Under the pieces are notes generated by a model, which saw only the letters and a list, made by a program, of their open reading frames with translations, was not told the DNA's origin and searched no databases. DNA of 64,000 nucleotides, taken from assembly GCF_030272615.1 (NCBI RefSeq), contig NC_081412.1, positions 38,136,911 to 38,200,910 on the forward strand, in the 5' to 3' direction. Made by a program: the position numbers and the translations under genes. The DNA is from Cryptomeria japonica. Taxonomy: Eukaryota; Streptophyta; Pinopsida; Cupressales; Cupressaceae. Positions 1 to 10,453 of the stretch are shown here, piece by piece (the first letter of the stretch is position 1; the number at the start of each line of letters is the position of its first letter).

Positions 1-868
1 ATGTTTTAATTGTGAAATTGAAGTAATTAGTTAATGTCATAAAGTTGTAGCTGATTAAGTGAACCTAACTCTGTATTTCAACCATTAAAAGACATAGCTA
101 CACAATTCTATTTGCAATCGAGATAAATCTCTAATTTGAATTAAGCACAAATTAATTTGTAAGCTTCAATTACAAATCATGCCTGTAGGAAAGGGAAGAT
201 ATTTCCAATTAATCCTCTAATTGTAAGAAACTTCCAACCAGAAATCCCAATGCAAGATTCAGGTTTCAGAAAGGGATGGATGGGAAGTCTATAAAGAGAG
301 GAGCCATTGCTAAGTAGCAGAAAGGCCAAACAAAAAACTCTCCAGATATTCAAATCATACTAGTACTTTGAACAACACTTGAGATGAAATTATCAAAAAG
401 GACTATGAAATACTTTGCAATAGTCGAATTTAGTGAATTTGAAAAAAATGAGCACCATTGAAATATTTGGATCTCAAAATATGAATATAAGATTTTTGAG
501 AGGAGAAATATTCTCCACACCAACTTAGGCAACATAATTTCATTAGAAATTTGAACATCGTTAATCCCTGAGCTCCTCCCTCTTCCTTATTTACACAGAA
601 TTTTGTTAAAATGAAATCCAGAATCTTTCTAGAAATGATTTTATTAATAACATTTTTGGCAGCACAGAACGAAAGACGTCTTCATTTCCACCAATCCAAC
701 TATTTTCTATTTTTGTTCTAAATTGAATTTCATACCGATTTGGCATTCCTTCCTTTAAAAAAGAGCGAAACCAAGTAAGAATTAGGAAAATAATCTTGTT
801 CCATTTTTAGTCTTTCTTATCCAACGTTTTCTCTACGGTGAAGTACTAAAGCTAAAATAATAAATACA
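1..868. other. AT-rich intergenic, no gene seen
   Basis: I see no ORF with recognisable similarity, no RNA gene and no repeat here. It lies downstream of the minus-strand TIR fragment, so further exons of that gene (an NB-ARC exon would be expected) would lie here. I found no P-loop or other NLR motif. Confidence 0.6.
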
Positions 869-870
869 AA

Positions 871-1030
871 ACAATCTTTAGATTAATTAAACAAGTTTTA
901 GAAAAGAAAACTTAACCAAATATAGAGAAAATGTGTGGATGAAAAGCGAAACAATTTTTAGATTAATTAAACAAGTTTTAGAAAAGAAAACTTAACCAAA
1001 TATAGAGAAAATGTGTGGATGAAAAGTGAA
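871..1030. repeat. 80-bp tandem duplication
   Basis: Two head-to-tail copies (871-950 and 951-1030) are almost identical, with only one or two visible substitutions, so the duplication is recent. It ends about ten bases from the stop of the TIR-domain reading frame, in what would be its 3' flank or first intron. Confidence 0.9.
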
Positions 1031-1040
1031 TGAAGATGTC

Positions 1041-1616
1041 TTACTCATTTTGTTCCTTCATTTCGTAGCCCTTGATTCCTGAAACGTTCTGCAGGCATTC
1101 TTTCCACTGTTGAATGTCATGTTTAGGATATCTGCCCTCCTTCTCCTTCTCTTCGTGTTTTCTAAATGCATCTGCAACTTCATTTTTTATGTAGCGGAAG
1201 TCTGAAGGCTGGACTCCGTAAAACACGGGAATAATTCTAGCCCTGGTTTGGAACATCAAAGATAGCTCAGCTAAGCACCAAGCAGACTCTGCATATTGCG
1301 GCGACAAGATGGCTATGTGTATTGTGGCAGAGGATATGGCATTCTTTATGGCAGAAGGAAAATAATCTCCCAGTTCAGTCTCTGGAGCATCTACATATGT
1401 CCGGATCCCAGCTTGTTGTAGAGAATTATAAAGCGGCATAGCCAGATATGTTTTAGTGTCTGGGCCTCGATGGTTAATGAACACATCATACTGTTTTGCA
1501 GTCAAAGAAGATTTGATCTTATTGTTGGGAGGCTCAAGTACCAAAAATGGATCGCGTTCCTCTTCTCCTCGACCATAGCGAGCTCTGCTTCCGTCCGTTC
1601 CCGTTTCCGTTAGCGC
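1041..1616 (-). pseudogene. TIR-domain protein / TNL first exon (probably fragment)
   Basis: The open frame encodes a plant TIR domain, the signalling NADase module of TNL resistance proteins. From the N-terminus it shows the YDVFINHRGPDTK box, then GIRTYVD, then a helix ending in SAWCLAEL, whose Glu is the conserved TIR catalytic Glu, then IIPVFYGVQPSDFR. The domain is complete (about 140 residues) and ends at a stop soon after NVSGIKGYEM, where TNL genes usually splice into the NB-ARC exon. The frame is open upstream to a stop at 1617-1619 but has no in-frame ATG before the TIR box. The nearest ATG (1574-1576) is in another frame. So the start is in a missing exon or the 5' end is broken. 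I see no NB-ARC or LRR sequence downstream. It could be a TIR-only gene, a TNL remnant, or a real first exon. Confidence 0.8.
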
Positions 1617-1800
1617 TCAAATTCAAAACTTTCTCCAACGCAAATTTCAATGGATGCCCGTATATGTTCGATCGCAGCCCGTGGGCAGTTTTTATTTCCC
1701 ACTGCTCTGCTAGCTCATGCTAAAATGGGAGCTTTCTGAACAGGGTTTGGACATCCAAGAAAGTGCAATAGAAGGGGGATTATTTTTAGATATTAGTTGG

Positions 1801-2530
1801 AAATGCTCTGGTAAACATGTATGCAAAAATGTGGAAGCAAAAACAAAGCACGTGAACTATTTGATCGGGTGCCTCAAAGAAATGCGGTCTCATTGAATGC
1901 TTTTGCAGAATCCGAGATTGTTGGCAACAATTTGAACAGGGCGTCGCTTATGCCTATTGAAGGGAACCGACACCAAAGATTCCTGAGCACCAATGACATA
2001 GAAAGAATACTCCGCATCCAGGACCTCCAATGTCTGGTTTTGGCTGCCATTCCATGGAATGAACCGACTTAGCAGCAACTATGTTGTCATCTGTTACTCC
2101 GTATGATTAGAGGATATGCACAAAAATGATTTGTTGAAAAGGATTTAGAAGCTTTCAACAAAATGCGATTGGCAGGCGTAATGCCAAACTCCGCAACGTG
2201 TGCCATGATCCTCACAGCCTGTGCAAAAATGGGGTTTTGGAAAAGGGTATGGAGATCCAGCACACAATAAATGGTAAGAGGAATTTTGGAGATGTAGCTG
2301 ACACTTCCCTGGCAGACATGTATGCAAAATGTGTAAGCATAGAAAAGGAGCGTGAACTGTTTGATTGAATGCCTCCGAAAATTGTTTGGCAGAAGGATCT
2401 GTAAAATGTGGAAGCACAGAAAAGGGACCTGAACTGTTTGACAGAATGCCTCAAAGGAACATGTTTTCTTGGAATGCCCTGATTGCAGGATATTAACAAA
2501 ATGGGTTGGGGATCTACCTCTTCTTAGGTA
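1801..2530 (+). pseudogene. Pentatricopeptide repeat (PPR, PLS-type) pseudogene
   Basis: Several PPR units can be read across three frames. Near 1825-1920 there is KCGSKNKARELFDRVPQRNAVS. At 2100-2240 there is a unit containing MIRGYAQ, then KMRLAGVMPNSATCAMILTACAKMG. At 2240-2375 there is LADMYAKCVSIEKERELFD, and at 2400-2490 KCGSTEKGPELFDRMPQRN followed by SWNALIAGY. The alternating pattern is that of PLS-class PPR proteins, organellar RNA-binding and editing factors. Multiple stops and at least two frameshifts, with no start or C-terminal E/DYW region visible, make it a decayed fragment. It lies divergent from the TIR fragment about 180 bp away, with no functional link implied. Confidence 0.85.
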
Positions 2531-2985
2531 CCAAAACATTCAATAGGAGGCTGTAAAATCTCATAACTTTAAATATTTTACAATTTCCTTATTCAATATT
2601 ATGAATCTACTTTTAATGTCACTGAGTAATTATCAATTGAAGCAAATTCATACCATTCAAATCTTTAGAGAAAAAAATACTCATATATACAAGGGTAATA
2701 TTGTCAACAATTACTTGGATGGCTGTCATACTCTTTTTTCAAATATTTTATTGTCTAATGGCCTAGCTAAATTCCTTATCACTAAAGAGGGTGTAGATAT
2801 TACACAAAGAAAGAGATGTCAATGTTGGCATTATCTGAAATGAATCCTTTGATAACATCCATACTAAAAACTTCTAAAATGACAGCTACAACATCAGTAG
2901 TGTGGTAGAAATTTTTTGTTTTTCAATCTAGCTTTGATGATCTCCATGAGGATATTATGTTTGTTAGTTGTGTCTTTTGTTGGTA
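2531..2985. other. Intergenic, nothing recognised
   Basis: AT-rich sequence. The short open frame at 2601-2843 has no recognisable motif. Confidence 0.5.
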
Positions 2986-3443
2986 AGGGAAGAGCACCAA
3001 TAGATAACATAGTTCCAATTATTGTCATGTTGACCCCCCAATAGCCGTCATAGTGAAAACACCATTAATAAATTTGTTTTGTACGAATAGCCAATCATTT
3101 TTTGTAATTAATTGGCCCATTTGTGCACCACTATTGGAACATTTGTCCCATTTGTGCACCACTATTGGGACATTTGTCAACAAGTACTAGCGATTTTGAG
3201 TTGACGGTTACTGGAACATCTTTAGTTAGGTATCAGGCGACACTTTGAAATGTGTAGTTTTTGACCTTTATGTGCATAATTGATTCCATAGCGTGCATCG
3301 TTACTACCCAGAAGCTAGATCAATAACTATAAGCAGTTAAGTCGCATACAAAGACAACTAAAAAAATAAATCAAAATCCGATATAACGTTAAGGATCTGT
3401 GGGTGCGTGAAGTTAGCTATGACGGCTACTGGTGCTCTTCCCC
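2986..3443. mobile_element. MITE-like element, copy 1 (458 bp)
   Basis: The ends form imperfect terminal inverted repeats: AGGGAAGAGCACCAATAG at the left, and its near reverse complement CTACTGGTGCTCTTCCCC at the right. Both flanks show TA (2984-2985 and 3444-3445), consistent with a TA target duplication as made by Tc1/mariner-like elements. No coding capacity is visible. A diverged copy in opposite orientation lies at about 26,671-27,100 and can be followed over most of the length. A 31-bp unit inside this copy is tandemly doubled (3116-3177). The superfamily is inferred only from the TA and the TIRs. Confidence 0.7.
3116..3177. repeat. 31-bp tandem duplication inside the MITE-like element
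   Basis: Two adjacent copies, each containing CATTTGTGCACCACTATTGG, differ by one base. The copy of the element at 26.7 kb has a diverged sequence here. Confidence 0.85.
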
Positions 3444-6400
3444 TATATCTTTATTTTGTTTACAAGTATGATATTATGTTTTCGAGTTGAGGTATTATAA
3501 ACATTTAATATTAATCTTGATCTACTAAGATAAATTGTAATAGAATGTTGTCCTACATTAATGTAGTGTGCATGAGAACATTGTTAAATTCACATAATGT
3601 GGTGGCTTTTGGCCATTATGACAAATTTCCATGGAGTGGTATTTTGGTGCATTTTATGTTTTTACATTTGGGTGGCCTATAGTTCAATGACCACCATGGT
3701 AATCAAGCATCAATATTTGAAGGAAAGGGGATCCTTCAAGAAGAGCTCAACTCATGGATAAAAGATTACTTTAAATCTTCACTTGTAATGATATAGTTGT
3801 CTTGAGGTTTTTTAAAGTTTGTCTTGGGTTTTTAGATAATAATGTCCCATATATTATAAGGCTTATGTAAGGGAGGATTTCATAGTGATTGATAGTAGCT
3901 TTCTCCAATGTAGCTTAGAGTATAGATTATATGCTTTCTATTTCCTACACATTTCAAGGATATGGAGGTGTTGAATTTTAAGGAAATGGTGGTAAATGTA
4001 GAATAAAATTATTAGTAATAATGTTAACAACATTTATTCAATTCCTTTAGGATTTATACCTATGGACAGTGAAGAATTGAAGCTAGCACATTGTAAGTTG
4101 TTATTTTCATGATTTTTGTGTAGATGTAGGGTTCATGTATTGACAACTTTCATGATGATTTATAATATGTCTCAAGTCTAGAGGTCTCAAGTGACTTCAC
4201 AATTTTAATCTTTTTGTGTAAGTAAGATCCACAAAGCTTAGCATAAGAAGGATTTATCTCGTGAAGTAGATTCCCATCACTTGATTCCATAGCCAGTAGT
4301 GTCGTAAGGGATCTAAAGAAAAATCCTAACATAATATTGATTAAAAGGTTAGTGGATTGCAATATGGTAGAAAATTCAAGATTTTGGCATTATGGAGCTT
4401 GTTGATTCCTTTGCTATTTATGATATTTTTGGTTATGGTCATGGTGTTTGTAGGGAGTGGCATTTAAAATTTATATGTATTTTTAACTTTTTTTGTTTAA
4501 TATGTTTGTAATGGTAATTTAATGTTCCTTCATGTTTTTTGTATAGATGCTTCATAGTTGACAATTATGGTAATTCATTCTCTATGACTACAATCTTTAT
4601 ATTATTCACTTCTTACGAAAAGGCCGTAATAAAATCCCCAACTAATCAATCTATAGAAACATAACACTAAAATTCAAGATAAATAACCAATTAGGAGAAT
4701 TAAGATATAATATTCTATCATGCAATATATGAACACATTATTGAATTTAAACAATGACTAAACTGAGATTGAGACCTTAAATATACATTCTAAATAGGAG
4801 ATCCTTATCTTCAAACCCATCACTATATGAAGAAATCAATAAAGGGTTTATGACTAGGTAAAATTCCAAAGGTTTATCACACTTTATGATAGGCTTTTAA
4901 AATAATCATACAAAAATTATTCATCATTCATCTCTATTTTAGGTGATGATGGTGGCACCAAGACACTTTTCTACTTTGATATCATATCTAATTTCCTCTC
5001 CAGTTATTTAGACTTTGTCTAGGATATAAACTTCCCATATATAATTGCTTATGGGTACATTCAAGTTTTTTTCTAACATCAACTATTTGTAGTCAAGTTG
5101 TCATTTCCTATGATGATAAAATGGGTGAGCCTCAACTAGGGGATATATTCCCTCATGAAATGCTAAATAATTTTTATTTAAAAAGAATTTAACTTCTTAT
5201 CTTTTTAGTACTATGTAAATTAGTTTGACTAGGAATTAAATTATACTAGTTTTCACGCATGCCCTACACTCTCATAGTGGCTATCTCGGAGAGTCTTTGC
5301 CAACTTCCCAATCTTAGAAGATTTCATGACACTCAAATTACAATTTTGGCATGTCAATCCTTGACTTCCTACTACTTCTCCTTCCTCATTTTCTTCAAGT
5401 TGTCATGCTCTCCTAGATCGGTGGGAACTCTTTAGCATGAATGGATACCTCCTCTATCAAAGAAAAAGGTCATGGTTTAAATTTTTTTATAGAAGTAGGT
5501 TTGGTCAACCAAATAATTAACTGGAAACTCTTCTTTTCAACTAAAATTATTTTGAAATTATAATTTTCTAGTTTCACTGTAAATTGACTTAATTGCCCCA
5601 CCATTAGGAGATAACTATGGGAGATTATCTAATGCATTATAAAACTCATAAATTGATTATATATGGTATGTGAATATTTTGGTACTATATATTAACCTCA
5701 AATGACAAGTAGGGAAGTATATGAAGGGTCACTATGTCACATCTTGATTTTAGTCCCTTTATCTGGATGAATACACTATTAGATTTAACACCTAGGAATG
5801 CAACACTCACATTGACAAACAAAAGGGACTAGTTTAATTATAATAGTAAAGAGATTGGATATTATTTTTATATTTCCCAAATTGATTGAGCATAATGATT
5901 TTATAAAATTTAAAATAATTATATGCTTGGTTTTAGATCACCTCCTTTGACTTTACAAGTCATGGAAGATCTTCTAAAGCCCAAATGCACCTTCAACTTT
6001 AAAAAACTACGTAGTTTTATGATCAACCCTTCATATATCTTGTCAAACATTGATGAAGTGAGCTTCTAAAAATAAGAATAACCAATACATATGCTCTACT
6101 AAAAAGATCATAATCCTAAAAAACCCGTAAGGATTGGAATAGTAATTCCAATTTTTAAGAACATTCTATTGGAAAGGAATGGATAGAAATGCAGCTAAAC
6201 ACTCTCAATGGATTAATCATAGTTAGAGGAATCGACTAGGATCAATTCATGAAGAAATAACTCTTATCTTAAAATTAATAGATGCCAAAAGAAAGGAAAA
6301 TAAAATCTAGGGGTAAAAATCTTGAGACATTTAGCTAGCTTAACATGAAAAGAACATAAAACTTTTCCACAACTTAAGTAGGTAAAAAAGGAGCTACAAA

Positions 6401-8118
6401 AATCACTTTTATAATTTTTTTGAGGAGAATCTCGCAATGAGCCTTCACCCATTAGACTTGAATCAATTTTCCTTTTTAGTGAAATTGTTGCTAGTGAGGG
6501 GGATTTAAAATTGTAGGACAAAATAGACTTCTTATATTTTGTTCTCTTTATTAACACAAGTGAAGATAGTCAAATATTAATGACGCCTTTCATTAAGGAC
6601 GAGATGAATTTGGATTCATTTTAAGTGAAATTAAACAAATCCCAAAGGCCTAATGAATTTCATGTTTCCTTGTTGGTATACCATTGAAAAATAAATTGTG
6701 GTGGCTTGCAGTGAAGCCTAAAGATTCAAAAGGTTACTAAAACAACTCAATTGTATATTTATTACATTAATCCCGAATAATTCTTCCCTTAAAAGTCTTT
6801 TATAAATTTTTGATTAATCTCCCTTTGTAACAATCTATATAAAATCCTATAAAAGTCAATGAAAGACCATCTAAAATACACACTTCTTTTTTAATCTCCC
6901 AAAAATGAAGTAGCTTAATCTTTGAAATATTCATCATTGAAGGTATCAACACTAGACATAAAAGAAATCACCCAATTTCCAATATAAATAAAAAAGCATA
7001 ATAATGTACTTCAATGAAAAATGTATACATAGAAACTACTCACTTAATAATTTAATCACTCACTCCTTTATTTTTTGTATACATAGAAACCATAATCATT
7101 TAAATTATCTATACACATTTTAGTTATTTAGATTTAATTAAAAAGAATTTCCCTCTCCAAAAACTATATGTACTTCAATGAAAAATATGACACATATTGG
7201 AGGGTCAATGTGAAGCATTAGTGATGTTAATGTGATGAAGGACTTGGGAATTACTAGAAAATTTGATAATAGTAAGAAAAGTGTGGAGGACTTGGATACC
7301 TACTCTACCTTACTTTAGCAACCAGTTTCTTGATTTATGAGATCAAACCATCCACCATTTGCCAGGCATCTGAGCGGGAATAGTTTGGGTTTGAAATTAA
7401 CAAGCAGTACAATTTGAACGGATGCCGGTGATAGAAACGGATCACACTTAGTAAGTACAGTTTAAACGAAAATGGGAACGGATGCTGCCGACAAAAATGA
7501 GCCCACACATGCCACCTAAGCGGTCAAAGTAGCTTAGTGTGTGTTGTTTAAGGGTGGTCGTGCATTGCATCATTTTCTTTGGCCCTTATGGCCTTGTTTA
7601 ATATTGTTATTGCTATGCACATATGCACGCATTGAATAAAAAATTGTTTTGGCGCGTACCCAATTTAATAATAAAACGGTCCCATTTCCTCGGGAATCAG
7701 CTGAGAACCTACTCGTTACAATGGGTCACTGATAAAAAAGAGTGTAATCATATTTTCAACTTTTTTTTGTCTGTATATTATATATACTAATTTGGGGTTG
7801 TCGATCTTTTGGAAAATTAAATGCGATAAATAATATTAATATTTTTGAAAAAAAATAATGGCTAGCTTGATAAACAAAAAAAAATTTGGAAATGATAAAG
7901 ACCTCTAAGAAAGTGCCTTTTTGTTAGAGTTTGTGAATGTAGATATTATGACAAGGAACTTTATCAATAATTTTATCTTTCAAATTTGGAATATGGATGG
8001 AGTAGTTCATTTATGAAGTATCCTTGATGGTGTGTCAAAATACAACAAAATGGGGTTGTTAAGAGTCACACCAATAATCAAAGAATACGAGATATGTGAA
8101 AGGAGAAGGTCCACATAG
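3444..8118. other. Long AT-rich intergenic region, no gene recognised
   Basis: Nearly 4.7 kb with many stops in all frames. I read the longer open frames (for example 4150-4362 and 6264-6557, both minus) and recognise nothing. Small local repeats occur, such as a doubled GTATACATAGAAAC near 7025 and 7077, but there are no element ends that I can support. Confidence 0.5.
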
Positions 8119-8187
8119 TTCCTTCTCAACCTCAATAAGATGATGAAGATTAGCAATTCCTTCTCAACCTCAATAAGATGATGAAGA
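8119..8187. repeat. 38-bp-period direct repeat
   Basis: The 31-base block beginning TTCCTTCTCAACCTCAATAA occurs at 8119-8149 and again, identical, at 8157-8187. Confidence 0.9.
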
Positions 8188-8460
8188 GTAGAAAAAATGG
8201 TGTTGAGGAGTTTCCCCTTCTTTGGTTTCAGCTCTACTCGATGGTGTCAACCATTTACATCCAAGAGGTGAACCTCGTCCCAAAGTGAATTGTTGGATGG
8301 AGGTTTGTAATGAGTCAAACATGAGTTGTCCTAGTTTGGGAAGGTTGTTGAGTTGTGGATTTCAGACCTCCTATCCCTTGCCCACTTCTAATTTGTGTTT
8401 GGCTTCTTTCACCAAGAAGGATTTACATAGCAATGAGGTTATGGGTAGGGGTGTTATTGA

Positions 8461-9167
8461 TGTTGAGCACAACACAAACCTAATTGAGAGGGGGAGGCGA
8501 GGGGGAGTGATGAATCTGCCCAGACCTTAAATCTTTTTAACTTTAAACTTTTAATCTTCCAAACACATTTATCATCAATAGCAGAAATAGAACATGAAAC
8601 TACACAACATAATACACAAAAGAACACCAGATTTCCATGGAAAACCTAATGAGGGAAAAACCACGATGAGAACTGTCTCACTATACAAAAATTGATTACA
8701 ATGTCTTAGGCTCAAAGTCAAGGAAGCTCATTGCACCTTATGGAGACTTGCAAAACTAAGGTGCACAACATTAGGGCAAGATACAATGGACTTGCATTAC
8801 TAAGAAGCACAATCCTAGTGCAAGATACAAAGGACTTGCATCATTGAATCTCACTGCTCTAGGGCAAGATATAGATCTACATAGGCTAACAAAATAACAT
8901 GTTGCCTTCTAGCAGGAACAAAAAATATGAATTCAAGTAAACAAGATATCCTTACCATCAAATTGTCCTTAAACCATTGTGTCAAATGAACAATATCATT
9001 GCAAACACAACTCACTTCATTCACTGTCTCAAAACTTTGTTACATTGAAAGATATGATCATTAGAGCTCATCACAAACTGAAATTTGCACCTCTACTTGT
9101 TCACAAACAATCCACACATGTTCTTCAATCACCTCATACACGATCCATACATCTACATAGTATTTAT
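8461..9167 (-). mobile_element. LTR-like fragment, family R2, copy A
   Basis: Starts with TGTTGAG, then a G-rich stretch (8482-8510), then a block containing AAACCTAATGAGGGAAAAAC (8642-8661). On the opposite strand this resembles the U5 part of many plant Copia LTRs (inference from memory of such LTRs). It aligns over several hundred bases with 22,045-22,720, including the blocks around 8700-8830 (repeated TAGGGCAAGATACAA) and 8955-9110. It sits exactly where the 5' LTR of the following Copia element should be, but is unrelated to that element's 3' LTR and lies in the opposite orientation. Confidence 0.6.
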
Positions 9168-9176
9168 ACTCCTATA

Positions 9177-9188
9177 TGGTATCATAGC
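9177..9188 (+). other. Copia primer-binding site (initiator tRNA-Met type)
   Basis: TGGTATCATAGC differs by one base from the plant consensus TGGTATCAGAGC, the complement of the 3' end of initiator tRNA-Met. It follows directly on ACTCCTATA, shared with the end of the 3' LTR. Confidence 0.7.
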
Positions 9189-9577
9189 TCAGATCTGCAG
9201 CTACCTGTTCCTATTTTTTGAGAATTTTGCATTTGAAGCAGATCTAGGGTTTCAGGCATTTTTTGTGTGCTTAGGGTTAAAGTTTTTTTTTTCTGAGCAC
9301 TTTGGGCCTAAATGGACCTCACCATTGTGCTCAAAAGGCCCAAAAACCCCTATAGTCATATAAAATTTGTCCATTTTTGACTCCTGAGCATCTGGGTGAT
9401 TTTTTTTCTCCCCACCAAGTCGTACGGCCTTGGCACGCAAATCGAGAAAAAAATTGCTTCTTTACGGCATGCAGGCAGAATGTTTGATTTTTTTTAAAAA
9501 AATAAAAAAAAATCACAGAGCAAAAACAAGGGAAGGCGAAAAGTTTGTTTTAAATTTTTTAGGGCACCAGACCTAAC

Positions 9578-9905
9578 TGTCCGGCGCCATACGGTGCCTA
9601 CAAACGAGTCAGGTCGGCCCCACAGGCCCCACCGGCCCTCCGGACACCCCGGCCCTGCCGGCTGCACCCTCCGACGACCACGCCTCCAGCTCCAGTAGCC
9701 CCCGTCGGCCTCCAGCCCAACGCCGCCACCTCTCCGGGCCCGCACCACTGCCACTCCCGGCCACACCACCTCCGCTCCGTTTAAGGGCGCACCACCTCCG
9801 CCCGACCTGATCTCCTCCTTCACCCGAACAGCACTCCGCTCAGCCTAGGCCGCACCACCTCCACCCGGCCCGAGCCCCACCTCCACTCGAACCTCCACCA
9901 GCTCC
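9578..9905. other. GC- and CpG-rich block in the Copia leader
   Basis: About 330 bases of CCG/CCACC-rich sequence with many CpG sites, in sharp contrast to the AT-rich surroundings. Both strands contain proline- or glycine-rich open frames that look like composition effects. It lies between the PBS and gag. It may be a captured host fragment or a normal part of the leader. Confidence 0.6.
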
Positions 9906-10453
9906 TCCTCTCTAGTCTTTAGAGAGGGGGTTGGTTTTTTGGGCCTAGATTGTGCACCCGGAGTCGGATTTTGGCGAACGAATAGGCGTCAGAAAGGTGA
10001 TTCCGAGTCGGACCTCGTCATCATGGATTTTTTTTCCTGAATCTGTTGTTTGACTATATTTTTTACCAGTCAAAGTCGGGCTTCCCTTTTTGCACTTCCG
10101 GAGTCGTAGAATGGGCAAATGGACTCCGTTTTTCGAAAATGAATAGGTGTTGGAAAGCTCTCAACATGATCTATTCAAATCTCTGATCTTTTTTCTTAGA
10201 ATTTTCATCAGGTACATGAGATATCAGTCTGATGTTTTTTTTCTTATGCACTACTTCTCATTACTATGTACTAGGGTTTGGGTTTCTCTATTGTGGGGGG
10301 GTGTTTTTTTCTCACTTTCTATCATCTATATCAGAAATCAAGAACACCTAAACTCTTAAAAACAAACAAACCCTTCTACATCTTCTGTCTATTCTAAAAG
10401 ATCACATAATAAAAACAACCAACAAGCAAGTGCAGGTGCAGAATTTTGTTCTC

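Noticed and set aside
8222..8530. 102-codon plus-strand frame
   Set aside because: Runs into the G-rich LTR start motif and has no recognisable domain.
9494..9823. 109-codon Gly/Arg-rich minus-strand frame
   Set aside because: Composition effect of the GC-rich leader block; no start context, homology or motif.
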